A DNA stretch of 64,000 nt from CAWATZ01 sp963784995 (GTDB taxonomy: Bacteria; Planctomycetota; Planctomycetia; Gemmatales; Gemmataceae). The position numbers were made by a program, and so were the translations under genes. Positions 45,462-54,698 of this stretch are shown in pieces. The first letter of the stretch is position 1. Every line of letters begins with the position of its first letter. The stretch is taken from contig CAWATZ010000002.1 in NCBI GenBank assembly GCA_963784995.1, forward strand, positions 868,001 through 932,000, written 5' to 3'. The notes below the pieces were generated by a model. It did not search any database, was not told where the DNA came from, and was given only the letters and a program-made list of their open reading frames with translations.

Positions 45462-47048
45462 TTAACGAGGCAACGGCAGCGACACCACTTCTCCGCTGCT
45501 GGCCGACAGATACGTCGCCAGGAGGACCTCGGTGGCGTGGGCCGCCTCGATCACGGACATCGGGCTGTCCTTGCCAGCATCCAGACAGTCGAGGAAGAAA
45601 CTCACGTCGCTCCTCGCGGGTTCCCCGGCCGGCACCCAGGTCCGCTTCGGTTTGCTGCCCACCTCTTCCTGCGTGCTGGCCCAGAAGGCCATCGGATCCT
45701 CGGGGTGAGGCCGCGGCGGCGTCCAGGGCGGTTCATCGGTGAACACCTCCAACCGGGGCCGATTGGCGTCGAGGATCACGGTCTGCTCGCTGCCCACCAG
45801 GATCACCCGGTTCGGCCCCGCGGCGGGATGGCTGGTCCAGCCGCACCGCCCAGCAGTGATCGTGACCGGGATACCACCCTCCAGTGTACCGCACAGCAGA
45901 CCGAAATCCTCCACGTCGTCCCGCTGATGCTCGCGGAAGAAGTAGTTGGCCGTGATCCCGTGGACCGTCTGGAACTTCTTGCCGGTCAAGAAGTGGATCA
46001 GCGTGACCGGGTAAACGCCGACGTTGTCCCATTCGCGCTTGCTCCTGATCTGCTGCTGCCGCTCGGGTGGGTACTCCTCACGCCGGGGTTTGCCGGGCTG
46101 GGCCGTGCCCGCCTGGCCCTTGGCGAAGAAGGCATCCGCGTGGACCGCCCGCAGCTCGCCCAGGCGTTGCTTCGCCAGCAGACGCTTGCCGTGGGCCGCC
46201 CACGGCTGATGGATGAAGCTGAACATCTGACTGCGAATGCCGAACTTCTTGACCGCCGCGACCAGGGCATCGGCCTCGCTCAGCCGGGGGACCAGCGGCT
46301 TGTCCAGGTACAGGTGCTTGCCGGCCGCCGCACAGCGCAGGGCGATCCGGCCGCGCCGCTCCGGCGGAGCGCAGACGCTGACCACGTCGATCTTCGGATT
46401 CCGCAGCGCCTCGTCCAGGTCCGCCACGCAGGGCACGCCGAACTTCCGTGCCAGGGCCTCGTTGAGACAGCGTGTCCGGTCATCGATGGTCAACTCGTCG
46501 GTGAGAGCGACCAGGTGGCAGCGCGGATCGGCGGCGAAGGCAGGGGCGTACAGCTCCTGATGGGTGTGGCAGCCGGCGACCAGGAGAATTCCGTAGCGTG
46601 GATAATCCTCCCCGCTGCGCGGGAACTCCGAAGCTGTTTCGGATTTCGGACTTCGGATTTCGGATTGGGGAGCGCAGCGACCGGAGGCGTCGTGGAAGAT
46701 GGCGCCGTGGTCGCCGAGGATCATCACGTCGATGACGTCTCCTGGGCCCCGGGTGCAGCCGGCGGAGAGCAGCGCGGTTGCACCCCCCTGGGTGCGAGCC
46801 GCCACACTCACCTGGCCGCTGTCCGGCGACCCGACCGCGTGGACCCGGGCGAGGGGCTGGTTCAGCCAGCGCCGGGCGGCGTCCAGCATGCGCGACAGCA
46901 AAGCGGGCAGCTCTTCCGGCCGCAGCGATCCCAGCAGGGTATAGCGGACAAAGACCGGCCGGCCAATGCGCTTCTGATCGATGACACCCTGGACGCTCGC
47001 TTCCAGGGCATCGAGGTCGGCCGGGGCCAGGTCCGGAAGGGATGGCAT
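45462..47048 (-). CDS. Gfo/Idh/MocA oxidoreductase with extra N-terminal domain
   Basis: A 528-residue protein. The oxidoreductase part begins near residue 150 (RYGILLVAGCHTHQELYAPA) and shows VCAPPERRGRIAL, the catalytic Lys motif KHLYLDKPLVPRL, and a substrate region IHQPWAAHG to GWTSHPAAGPNRV. The first 125 residues (for example ALLSRMLDAARRWLNQPLAR) form an additional domain I do not recognise. Between the two, CAPQSEIRSPKSETASEFPR is encoded by a short-period repeat (46628-46675). Similar planctomycete genes take part in sugar or inositol catabolism. It lies 17 bases downstream of an MFS transporter gene, so uptake and oxidation of the same compound is likely. Confidence 0.82.
   Translation of the reverse strand: MPSLPDLAPADLDALEASVQGVIDQKRIGRPVFVRYTLLGSLRPEELPALLSRMLDAARRWLNQPLARVHAVGSPDSGQVSVAARTQGGATALLSAGCTRGPGDVIDVMILGDHGAIFHDASGRCAPQSEIRSPKSETASEFPRSGEDYPRYGILLVAGCHTHQELYAPAFAADPRCHLVALTDELTIDDRTRCLNEALARKFGVPCVADLDEALRNPKIDVVSVCAPPERRGRIALRCAAAGKHLYLDKPLVPRLSEADALVAAVKKFGIRSQMFSFIHQPWAAHGKRLLAKQRLGELRAVHADAFFAKGQAGTAQPGKPRREEYPPERQQQIRSKREWDNVGVYPVTLIHFLTGKKFQTVHGITANYFFREHQRDDVEDFGLLCGTLEGGIPVTITAGRCGWTSHPAAGPNRVILVGSEQTVILDANRPRLEVFTDEPPWTPPRPHPEDPMAFWASTQEEVGSKPKRTWVPAGEPARSDVSFFLDCLDAGKDSPMSVIEAAHATEVLLATYLSASSGEVVSLPLPR
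46628..46675. repeat. In-frame short-period repeat (TTCGGAT, about 7 bases)
   Basis: About five imperfect copies of a TTCGGAT-like unit in the oxidoreductase gene, encoding SEIRSPKSE on the minus strand. There is no second arm, so it is a direct repeat or half of a palindrome of the type seen elsewhere. Confidence 0.6.
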
Positions 47049-47064
47049 GGAAGCGCTCGCAGGG

Positions 47065-48354
47065 TCAGTCGATCAGTTTGCGGGTGCAGTCGATGAACAG
47101 CCACGATACGGCCGCAGCGACGTAGACGCCAGCCACGCAGAGGAACATCACTTCCCAGTTATACTTCGCCAGGCGGCCCAGGACTGGGCCGGCCACGACT
47201 CCACCGAGGTTGCCCGCCGTGTTGGCAAAGGCGAAGACCGTCGCCGAGGCGCGACCGCCGATGTCGGTGGCCGTGCCCCATTGGCTTGGTTGACTCCAGT
47301 CAGCGAAGAACTTGCAGAACAGCAGCACGACCATTGCCCATCGGCCGTCCGGCACCAGTAAGCTCAGAACCAGCAGTACGGCGGCCAGGCTCTTGCCGGT
47401 GAAGGCAACGCCGCTGCGTGCCCAGCGGCGGTTGCCGGTCCAGCGCAGCAGGGCGTCGTTGAGCAAGCCGCCTGCGATTCCCCCTAGCGCTCCTCCCAAC
47501 AGTGGCAGCGGCGTGAACAAACCCACCTCCACTTCGGTCAGGCCACGTCCCCGATCCAGGTAGAGGGGTATCCAGTTCGGGTAGAGCTGGTCCGCAAAGG
47601 TACTGACAAAGGAGTAGACGAGCAGCATCACGAATGTTGCCATCCCCTCCCTGCGGGGACGGAACGGCACGGCTCCCGCAGGGCCGCGAAGAGGAGAGCC
47701 TGCTTCGATCAAGTGCTGCTCGGCCGCATTGACTCCCGGATGCTCCTCCGGTCGGCCCCGGACGACCACCCAGAGAACGGCAGCAAGCAGCAACCCAGGC
47801 ATCGCGATCAGGAGCAGGGCATGCCGCCAGGTGAATCCAAGCCGCGTCATGAGAATGGTCAACAAGAGAATCGACGCTGCTCCGCCGCCAACCCGCCCCA
47901 TGGCTGTGATCGTTCCCTGGACGCTGGTCCGCACCCGGAGCGGGAACCATTCCCTGGTCAGTTTCCCCAGAATCGGGTAGGTGCCTGCTTGACCAATCCC
48001 GAACAAGCCCAGGGCGGTCGCCCACAGCGAGAAACTGGCCACCAAAGCAATCATTACCAGCATGCTCGTCCAGAGGACCACGCTCAGACTCAACAGCAAC
48101 CGAGGCCCCACCAGATCGCTGGCCAGGCCGATCGGAACTTGCCCGCTCGCATAGGTCAGCGAAAAAACAGCGTCGAGCCACCCCGACTCCTCCACGGACA
48201 CCAGGTCCTGCTTGGCGAGCCGGACCTTGATCACCCCCCACGAGTAGCGGTGCAGGTAAAGCAGGAAGCTGGTGATACAGGCCAGGACAAAGATCAGCCA
48301 GCGGACGCGCGTCGGCTGAACGACCAAAGCGGGCAGGGAAGGAGTTTTGTTCAT
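47065..48354 (-). CDS. MFS transporter, sugar-phosphate/organic anion permease type
   Basis: A 429-residue transporter with about 12 helices. It resembles the anion:cation symporter/glycerol-phosphate permease branch: LLYLHRYSWGVIKVRLAKQD after helix 1, GQVPIGLASDLVGPRLLL after helix 2, and LGLFGIGQAGTYPILGKLTREWFP at helices 4-5. ATG 48354 is chosen because the MFS fold begins soon after it; the upstream ribosome binding site is poor. The stop is 17 bases before the Gfo/Idh/MocA gene, indicating one operon for uptake and oxidation of a carbohydrate-derived acid or polyol (inference). Confidence 0.9.
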   Translation of the reverse strand: MNKTPSLPALVVQPTRVRWLIFVLACITSFLLYLHRYSWGVIKVRLAKQDLVSVEESGWLDAVFSLTYASGQVPIGLASDLVGPRLLLSLSVVLWTSMLVMIALVASFSLWATALGLFGIGQAGTYPILGKLTREWFPLRVRTSVQGTITAMGRVGGGAASILLLTILMTRLGFTWRHALLLIAMPGLLLAAVLWVVVRGRPEEHPGVNAAEQHLIEAGSPLRGPAGAVPFRPRREGMATFVMLLVYSFVSTFADQLYPNWIPLYLDRGRGLTEVEVGLFTPLPLLGGALGGIAGGLLNDALLRWTGNRRWARSGVAFTGKSLAAVLLVLSLLVPDGRWAMVVLLFCKFFADWSQPSQWGTATDIGGRASATVFAFANTAGNLGGVVAGPVLGRLAKYNWEVMFLCVAGVYVAAAVSWLFIDCTRKLID

Positions 48355-48441
48355 GAGGACACACCAGCCGCCGGCCAGGAAACGGAATTCCTTCCGTTCT
48401 ACGGGCCGAAGGGAAGAAGGCAAACTCTTGCCAGCGGCTGC

Positions 48442-48469
48442 TTGTCAACGCCTGGGGAGTGGTTATCCT
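48442..48469 (+). promoter_or_regulatory. Weak sigma-70 promoter candidate for the membrane-protein/pcs pair
   Basis: TTGTCA (48442-48447) and TATCCT (48464-48469) are separated by 16 bases, about 50 bases ahead of ATG 48527. Both hexamers deviate from consensus. Confidence 0.4.
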
Positions 48470-48526
48470 GAAAGGTGTTGCGGGCGGTGGAAAGACAGTT
48501 CGCTTGACGCCGTGAAAAGGTGTGCC

Positions 48527-49438
48527 ATGGCCACCATGACCTGCCCCTCGTGTGGGGCGCCTCTGACCCGGGACGAGGCCCACGACGGACGCTGCGGCGT
48601 CTGCCTGGAGAGGCTGCCCTCGCCAATCCGGAGCCGGCCCCTCTTCCGGGACGAGGACGAGACGGAGCCGGCCGAGGAACGGCGGCGCTGGCGGGAGCCG
48701 GACGATGCCTACTTGGACGTTCGCAAGGGTGGCGACTGGTCCCGGGTCCGTGCCGGTCTGGGCGTGCTGATCTGGGGGACAGTCGGCAACCTGGTGACTC
48801 AGGGCCTGAGCATCATCCCGAACGTGATGCAGCTCTATCCCCAGCTGAATGATGCCGCCACTGCCCTGGGAGTGCTGATGGGGTTGGCCCAGCTGGCGAC
48901 GGTGGTGGTCGTGCTCGTCGGCATGATCCTGGCAGTGCTGCCGCCGCGGGGTTCCGGTTTGCGGGCCCTGGGCATCTGGGCGCTGGTGCTGACGCTGGTG
49001 TCGGGTGCCGTCATCTTTGTCGGCCTGGTTGCCGCCGGGGTCGTGGCCGCCCTGGCGGGCATGAGAGAGCCGGACCCCGAGGAACTCATTCTCGTGGGCA
49101 TCCCCATTTGCCTGGGTCTGCTGCTGGCCTTTGCCGCGACGCTGCTGTTCTTCCTCTACCTGCGCGGCGTTGCCCGCCACTTTGGCAGCAATTCCCTGGG
49201 CACCGGTTTCATCGCCTGGTTTATCGTGTCCACGGTCCTCATGGTCCTCCTTGTCCTGGCGGCGGTCGCGCTGGTGATTTTCCTCGCCCAGGCGCCGGCC
49301 CAGGATCAGATTGTGGGCGTGTTCGTCCTGTGTGGGATGTTCGTCGCCAGTCTGGGCCTGACCATCTGGTTGGTCGTTCTGTTCCATCGGCTGCGCAAGG
49401 TGATCGCGGCCGATGGCGCTGATCGAGACAGTCCATGA
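48527..49438 (+). CDS. Membrane protein with N-terminal zinc ribbon and about six helices
   Basis: A 303-residue protein. ATG 48527 follows AAAGG at a suitable distance, so the frame from 48347 is not used. The first 35 residues hold two CxxC pairs (TCPSCGAPL and RCGVCLERL), a zinc-ribbon-like knuckle. About six hydrophobic segments follow (VVVVLVGMILAVLP, LVLTLVSGAVIFVGLVAAGV, LLLAFAATLLFFLYLR and others). The stop codon overlaps the start of the next gene (ATGA), so translation is probably coupled to the phosphatidylcholine-synthase-like protein. Function not recognised. Confidence 0.82.
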   Translation: MATMTCPSCGAPLTRDEAHDGRCGVCLERLPSPIRSRPLFRDEDETEPAEERRRWREPDDAYLDVRKGGDWSRVRAGLGVLIWGTVGNLVTQGLSIIPNVMQLYPQLNDAATALGVLMGLAQLATVVVVLVGMILAVLPPRGSGLRALGIWALVLTLVSGAVIFVGLVAAGVVAALAGMREPDPEELILVGIPICLGLLLAFAATLLFFLYLRGVARHFGSNSLGTGFIAWFIVSTVLMVLLVLAAVALVIFLAQAPAQDQIVGVFVLCGMFVASLGLTIWLVVLFHRLRKVIAADGADRDSP

Positions 49439-50217
49439 TCTCCAAGAGCCCCTCTCCGCCGGCCACCGCCGCCGCGTTGCGCTGGCGGCGGGTGCTGGCC
49501 TGGTGTGTCCACTTCTACACCGCTCTGGGGCTGTTGTGCGCGGCCGGGATGGCCGTGCTGATCCTGCGCGGCAACCCGGCCTCAATCGCCGGCGTCTTCG
49601 TGCTGATGCTGATCGCCACGCTGATCGACGCTACCGACGGCACCCTGGCCCGTGCCGTGCGGATCAAGGAAGTCCTCCCCGGCTTCGACGGCCGGCGGCT
49701 GGATGACCTGATCGATTTCCTCACCTACGTGTTCCTGCCGCTGCTGCTGCTCTGGCAGGTCCGGGCGGCCGTGTTTCCCGCGGGCTGGGAATGGGTGCTG
49801 CTTCTGCCCCTGTTTGCCAGCGCCTACGGCTTCTCGCAGGTGAATGCCAAGACCGCGGACGGCTATTTCCTCGGCTTCCCCTCGTACTGGAACCTGGTGG
49901 CCTTCTACCTCTGGTTGATGCAGTGGCCGCCCTGGGTGAACGTGGTCCTGCTGCTGGGCCTGGCCCTGCTCACCTTCGTTCCCAGCCGCTACCTCTACCC
50001 CAGCCAGCGCGGCCTGCTGAACCGGATCTCGACTCTGCTGGCCGTGCCCTGGATGGGGCTGCTGGCCTGGATTTTCTGGCGGCTGCTGACCGAACCGGAC
50101 AGCGGCACAGGTCCGGACCGGCTGACGCGCCAGCTGGCGATGGCGTCGCTATATTACCCGGTGTACTATCTGCTGGCGTCGTGGGCTGTAAGCGTTGCGA
50201 AAAGCAAAGAGGGATGA
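49435..50217 (+). CDS. pcs: Phosphatidylcholine-synthase-like CDP-alcohol phosphatidyltransferase
   Basis: A 260-residue membrane enzyme. The CDP-alcohol phosphotransferase signature is complete: DATDGTLAR, then GRRLDDLIDFLTYVFLP, giving DG(x)2AR and G(x)3D(x)3D. The later stretch NAKTADGYFLGFPSYWNLVA is characteristic of bacterial phosphatidylcholine synthase, which joins choline to CDP-diacylglycerol in one step. About eight helices are present. The ATG overlaps the stop of the preceding membrane protein gene by four bases. If correct, the organism can put phosphatidylcholine in its membranes when choline is available. Other members of the family could use different alcohols. Confidence 0.85.
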   Translation: MISKSPSPPATAAALRWRRVLAWCVHFYTALGLLCAAGMAVLILRGNPASIAGVFVLMLIATLIDATDGTLARAVRIKEVLPGFDGRRLDDLIDFLTYVFLPLLLLWQVRAAVFPAGWEWVLLLPLFASAYGFSQVNAKTADGYFLGFPSYWNLVAFYLWLMQWPPWVNVVLLLGLALLTFVPSRYLYPSQRGLLNRISTLLAVPWMGLLAWIFWRLLTEPDSGTGPDRLTRQLAMASLYYPVYYLLASWAVSVAKSKEG

Positions 50218-50221
50218 AGCC

Positions 50222-50944
50222 ATGCCGTTACTGGATCATTTTCATCCGCCAATCAGCGAACGCCGCAGTTGCGAAGGGTTTCACGGCCTCTGGGCGGCCG
50301 CGCTGGTCGAGAAGCTCAATCGGGACATCCTTGCCGACGAGTATTATGCCGACATGCAAGTCCACGTCGGCAGTCAGGTCGAAGTCGATGTCGCGACGCT
50401 CGACGAGTCAAACGCGACAGCAGGAAGCCGCGGGGCGACAGTCACGTTGACTTCCGCGTGGGCGCCACCGGCAACCAACCTGATCATCCCCACGGTGTTT
50501 CCCGACGAGATCGAAGTTCAAGTCTTTGCGACGGTCACCGGGGCGACTCTGGTGGGGGCTGTGGAACTGGTCAGTCCCGGCAACAAGGACCGTCCGGAGA
50601 CGCGCCGCGCCTTCACGGCCAAGTGCGTCAGCTATCTGACACGCGGCATCGGCTTGATCATTGTGGACATTGTGACCAATCGGTTAGCGAACCTGCACAA
50701 TGAGTTAATCGGCTTGCTGGGGTCTGGCGAACCCTTGTTGCTGACACCTGCCGAGACGACGTACGCGGTCGCTTATCGCCCCTCGCGCCAACCGACCGGG
50801 GACCAGATTGAACTCTGGCCGCGGCTCCTGGTGCTGGGCGAGCCTTTGCCGCTGCTGCCCTTGGGGCTCCGGAACGCTGGCGTCGTGCCCGTGGACCTGG
50901 AAGAAACGTACAGCGAAGCCCGGCAGCGGAGCCGACTGGGATGA
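50222..50944 (+). CDS. DUF4058-like protein of unknown function
   Basis: A 240-residue soluble protein starting PLLDHFHPPISERRSCEGFH, then GLWAAALVEKLNRDILADEY and VGSQVEVDVATLDE. This start and layout recur in planctomycete and cyanobacterial proteins assigned to DUF4058, some of which are distantly related to PD-(D/E)xK nucleases. VELVSPGNKDRPETRRAFTA contains an E-(x)n-K-like element compatible with that fold. ATG 50222 lies 4 bases past the previous stop and follows GGGATGAAGCC. Family assignment is from memory of the N-terminal pattern, so moderate confidence only. Confidence 0.65.
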   Translation: MPLLDHFHPPISERRSCEGFHGLWAAALVEKLNRDILADEYYADMQVHVGSQVEVDVATLDESNATAGSRGATVTLTSAWAPPATNLIIPTVFPDEIEVQVFATVTGATLVGAVELVSPGNKDRPETRRAFTAKCVSYLTRGIGLIIVDIVTNRLANLHNELIGLLGSGEPLLLTPAETTYAVAYRPSRQPTGDQIELWPRLLVLGEPLPLLPLGLRNAGVVPVDLEETYSEARQRSRLG

Positions 50945-51016
50945 GCGTACAAGCCCTTGCAGGATGAGTCGGATTGGAAACACCTTACCGGACCTTTCCC
51001 AGACGGAGAAACAAGC

Positions 51017-51991
51017 ATGAGCCGCAAGCGCTGGTCGTTGTTCGTCTTGCTCGCAGGTCTGGCCCTTGGCCTTGCCGTGATCGGCACGCACCGGGCAGCA
51101 GAGCCGGCCGCTCCGGGGTGGAAGCTGGTCTGGAGCGACGAGTTCGACGGCAAGGAGATTGACAGGACCAGGTGGGACTTCGACATTGGCAACGGCTTCT
51201 TCAACTACGAGGCCAACGCCTGGATCAGCGGCTGGGGCAACGGCGAGTTGCAGTACTACACCCGTGAGCCGGAGAATGCCTTTGTCAAGGACGGTATGCT
51301 CCACGTACGGGCCCTGAAGGAATCGCTCCACAACTGTGGTTACACCTCCGTCCGCATGAAAACCCGCAAGCGCGACGGCACCTCTCTGTTCGCGATGAAG
51401 TACGGCAAGATCGAGTTCCGAGCCAAGCTGCCGACCGGCAAGGGCCTCTGGCCAGCTCTGTGGATGCTGCCGCAGGAGGAGAAGTATGGCGGCTGGGCGG
51501 CGTCCGGGGAAATCGACGTGATGGAGGCCCGGGGGCACCAGCCGAACAAGGTGCTGGGCACCCTCCATTTCGGCTCCCGCTGGCCGGGAAATGCGCAGGC
51601 GAGCAAGGATTACACCCTGCCGAAGGACGGCACCATCGCGGACTTTCACGTCTACGCGCTGGAGTGGGAGCCGGGCGTCATGCGCTGGTCCGTGGATGGG
51701 CACGTTTACTCGACCCAGTCGTTCTGGTGGAGCAGCAGCAAGACCGCTCGGGGCCAGGGAGCCAAACCGACCCAGGAGGCCGATCTGAACCCCTGGCCGG
51801 CCCCGTTCGATCAGCCGTTCTGCGTGGTCATGAACCTGGCGGTGGGCGGGAAGTTTCCGGGCAACCCGGACCGGACGACCTCCTTCCCGGCGGAGATGGT
51901 CGTCGATTACGTCCGCGCCTACGACAAGGTCGGCGGTTATGGCAAACCCAAACCGCGTGGCGAAGGGAAACTGCCGTTTGGCAAGCCGTAG
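51017..51991 (+). CDS. Exported glycoside hydrolase family 16 beta-glucanase
   Basis: A 324-residue secreted enzyme with a signal peptide (SLFVLLAGLALGLAVIG). The GH16 fold is clear: WKLVWSDEFDGKEID at the start, NGELQYYTREPENAFV, and the catalytic element SGEIDVMEARG (ExDxxE, nucleophile and acid/base). It is followed by FHVYALEWEPGVMRWSVDGH and a closing VDYVRAYDK. The pattern fits laminarinase/lichenase-type endo-beta-1,3(4)-glucanases that degrade algal or fungal glucans. ATG 51017 has GGAG ten bases upstream. It precedes a GH57 enzyme gene in the same direction. Confidence 0.93.
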   Translation: MSRKRWSLFVLLAGLALGLAVIGTHRAAEPAAPGWKLVWSDEFDGKEIDRTRWDFDIGNGFFNYEANAWISGWGNGELQYYTREPENAFVKDGMLHVRALKESLHNCGYTSVRMKTRKRDGTSLFAMKYGKIEFRAKLPTGKGLWPALWMLPQEEKYGGWAASGEIDVMEARGHQPNKVLGTLHFGSRWPGNAQASKDYTLPKDGTIADFHVYALEWEPGVMRWSVDGHVYSTQSFWWSSSKTARGQGAKPTQEADLNPWPAPFDQPFCVVMNLAVGGKFPGNPDRTTSFPAEMVVDYVRAYDKVGGYGKPKPRGEGKLPFGKP

Positions 51992-52151
51992 TTGTACGCA
52001 ATGACGCGGGGGAATGCAACGGATGGGACGTTGGCGGAGGTTGTGATTGGCCGTCAGCACTTCGCCTGGACGGATTGCCAGACCGGGCTACAACATCTTC
52101 ACGGAAGGAGGCTCGTCGGATGAAGACCCCAGGCCGGCTGCTGAAGGGACC

Positions 52152-54671
52152 ATGATGGAACGCTACGTCTGCATTCACGGACATTTCTACCAACCCCCGC
52201 GCGAGAATCCCTGGCTTGAGGTGGTCGAACTGCAGGACTCCGCTCATCCCTACCACGACTGGAACGAGCGCATCACGGCCGAGTGCTACGCCCCCAACGC
52301 CGTGGCCCGCATCCTCGACGGCGCGGGCCGGATTCGCCAGCTGGTCAATAACTATGCCTCGATCAGTTTCAACTTCGGGCCCACCTTGCTGGCCTGGCTC
52401 CAGGATCAGGCGCCCGAGGTCTACCGGCTGATCTTGCAGGCCGATCAGCAGAGCCGGGAACGCTTCTCCGGGCACGGCTCCGCCCTGGCCCAGGTTTACA
52501 ACCACGTCATCCTGCCCCTGGCCAACCGGGCCGACAAGGAAACCCAGGTCCGCTGGGGCATCCGCGATTTCCAGCACCGCTTTGGCCGGCGGCCCGAAGG
52601 CCTCTGGTTGGCCGAGACCGCCGTGGACCTGGAAACGCTCGAAGTCCTGGCCCAGGAGGGCATTCGCTTCACCATTTTGTCGCCCTATCAGGCCGGCCGG
52701 GTCCGCCCGATCTCGGAACTCGGAACTCGGAGCGCGGAGCGCAAAACGCACAAGCAAGAACAGCTCCGCGCTCCGAGTTCCGAGTTCCGAGCTGGGGAGG
52801 AATGGACCGACGTGACCGGCGGCACCATCGATCCGAAAGTGCCCTATCTCCAGAAACTGCCGTCGGGCCGATCGATCGCCCTGTTCTTCTACGACGGCCC
52901 CATCTCGCGGGCGGTGGCCTTCGAGGGCGTCCTGAGAAAGGGCGAAACCCTGGCCCAGCGGCTGATGTCGGCCTTCACCGATCAAGAGGGCCCGCAGCTG
53001 GTCCACGTCGCCACCGACGGCGAATCGTACGGGCACCACGCCGTCCACGGCGACATGGCCCTGGCCTACGCGCTGCACTTCATCGAGTCCAACCAGCTGG
53101 CCCGGCTGACCAACTACGGCGAGATGCTCGAACGGCATCCGCCGCAGTGGGAAGTGGAGATCATCGAGAACTCTTCCTGGAGCTGTGCTCACGGCATCGA
53201 GCGCTGGCGCAGCGACTGCGGCTGTAACTCGGGCCGGCCCGGTTGGCGGCAGCAGTGGCGCGGTCCGCTGCGGGCCGCCCTCGACTTCCTCCGCGACAGC
53301 CTGGCGCCGCGCTATCACGAGGCCGCCAGCAAACTGTTCCGCGATCCCTGGCAGGCCCGGGACGGCTACGTGGACGTCATTCTGGAGCGCTCGACCGATT
53401 CCTGGAAACGCTTCCTCGCTCAGCATGGCCGCAAACCCCTGACGCCGGCGGAGCAAATCCGTGCCCGCAAACTGCTGGAACTGCAGCGGCAGACCCAGCT
53501 GACGTACACCAGCTGCGGCTGGTTCTTCGACGAGATCAGCGGTCTGGAAACGACGCAGGTCCTGGCCTACGCCGGCCGGGCCCTGCACCTGGCGGAGGAA
53601 GTCCTCGGCGTTAACCTGCAGGAGCCGTTCCTGCAGCGCCTGGAGGAGGCGCCCAGCAACCTGCCGGAACACGGCAATGGCCGGGTCGTCTACGAAAAGA
53701 TGATCCGGCCCATGCGCGTCGATTCGCACCGGATCACGGCCCATTACGCGGTGTCGTCGCTGTTCGAGGAGTATCCCGAGAAGGTCCGGATGTTCTGCTA
53801 CGAGGCCGAGCGGGAAGAGGCCCACAGCCAGGAAGCCGGCAAGGTGCGGCTGAAGCTGGGACGGGTCCACCTGACCTCCCTGATTACCGGCGAAAGCGCC
53901 CAGTACACCTCGGGCGCGATCCACTTCGGCGACCACAACGTCAACGGCGGCGTCGCCAGCTTCAAGGACGTGGAGTCCTATCACGAGCTGGTCGGCGACT
54001 TTGCCCGGGCCTTCGAGCGCGTGGACGTGCCGACGCTGGTCCGGCTGCTGGATCGCCATTTCGGCGAGTCCACCTATTCGCTGGAGTCGCTGTTCCGCGA
54101 TGAGCAGCGGCGGGTGCTGCAGCGCGTGCTGCGGACCAACCTGGCGGAGATCCGCGACACCTTCGGCCGGGTCTACGAACAGCATCTGCCGATCATGCGC
54201 TTCCTGCGGCACGTCCAGGCGCCGCTGCCCCGGCCCTACCAGCTGACGGCCGACCTGCTGTTCAACACCGACCTGCGCTGGGCCTTCGAGGAAGACAGCC
54301 CCAACCTCGACCACGTCCGCAAGCTGGTGCAAGAGGCCACCGGCTGGGGCGTCGAGCTGCCGAGGGGCGAGCTGGGCTATCGCTTCGGCCAGATGCTCCG
54401 ACGGTTTGCGGAGCGCTGGCGCGGGGCCTCCGAACAGCTGGAGCCGCTGCGCGCCCTGGCCCAGGGGGTCGAGCTGGCCCAGAGCATGCCCTTCGAGGTC
54501 GATCTGTGGGTGCCGCAAAACGTCTGGTTCGAGGTCGGCAAAAGCCTTCGGGTGCCGCAGGAAGAGCAAGCCTGGGCCGGCTCCCAGACCGCCGGCGACT
54601 GGCTGGCCGACTATCGCCGGCTGGGTGAGCTGCTGAAGATTACTCCGGACCGGGTGCAGGGAACGCCGTGA
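52152..54671 (+). CDS. Glycoside hydrolase family 57 protein with DUF3536, repeat inserted in catalytic domain
   Basis: An 839-residue protein. The GH57 start is ERYVCIHGHFYQPPRENPWL, followed by ERITAECYAPNAVARILD, SFNFGPTLLAWL and GLWLAETAVDLETLEVLAQE, where the catalytic Glu lies. The C-terminal 400 residues correspond to DUF3536. GH57 enzymes act on alpha-glucans such as glycogen. An inserted palindrome (52712-52791) adds ISELGTRSAERKTHKQEQLR and following residues right after LSPYQAGRVRP, in frame, inside the catalytic domain. The start ATGATG (52152/52155) follows GAAGGGACC; the second ATG is better spaced. The PP2C phosphatase gene starts 27 bases downstream. Confidence 0.88.
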   Translation: MMERYVCIHGHFYQPPRENPWLEVVELQDSAHPYHDWNERITAECYAPNAVARILDGAGRIRQLVNNYASISFNFGPTLLAWLQDQAPEVYRLILQADQQSRERFSGHGSALAQVYNHVILPLANRADKETQVRWGIRDFQHRFGRRPEGLWLAETAVDLETLEVLAQEGIRFTILSPYQAGRVRPISELGTRSAERKTHKQEQLRAPSSEFRAGEEWTDVTGGTIDPKVPYLQKLPSGRSIALFFYDGPISRAVAFEGVLRKGETLAQRLMSAFTDQEGPQLVHVATDGESYGHHAVHGDMALAYALHFIESNQLARLTNYGEMLERHPPQWEVEIIENSSWSCAHGIERWRSDCGCNSGRPGWRQQWRGPLRAALDFLRDSLAPRYHEAASKLFRDPWQARDGYVDVILERSTDSWKRFLAQHGRKPLTPAEQIRARKLLELQRQTQLTYTSCGWFFDEISGLETTQVLAYAGRALHLAEEVLGVNLQEPFLQRLEEAPSNLPEHGNGRVVYEKMIRPMRVDSHRITAHYAVSSLFEEYPEKVRMFCYEAEREEAHSQEAGKVRLKLGRVHLTSLITGESAQYTSGAIHFGDHNVNGGVASFKDVESYHELVGDFARAFERVDVPTLVRLLDRHFGESTYSLESLFRDEQRRVLQRVLRTNLAEIRDTFGRVYEQHLPIMRFLRHVQAPLPRPYQLTADLLFNTDLRWAFEEDSPNLDHVRKLVQEATGWGVELPRGELGYRFGQMLRRFAERWRGASEQLEPLRALAQGVELAQSMPFEVDLWVPQNVWFEVGKSLRVPQEEQAWAGSQTAGDWLADYRRLGELLKITPDRVQGTP
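52712..52791. repeat. 29-bp perfect inverted repeat in frame inside the GH57 gene
   Basis: Arms 52712-52740 (CTCGGAACTCGGAACTCGGA and on) and 52763-52791 are exact reverse complements around a 22-base loop. The 7-base period CTCGGAA is visible at the outer end. It contributes about 27 residues to the protein. Confidence 0.9.
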
Positions 54672-54698
54672 TGGGCGTTCTCTGCAAAGGAGGGAACA

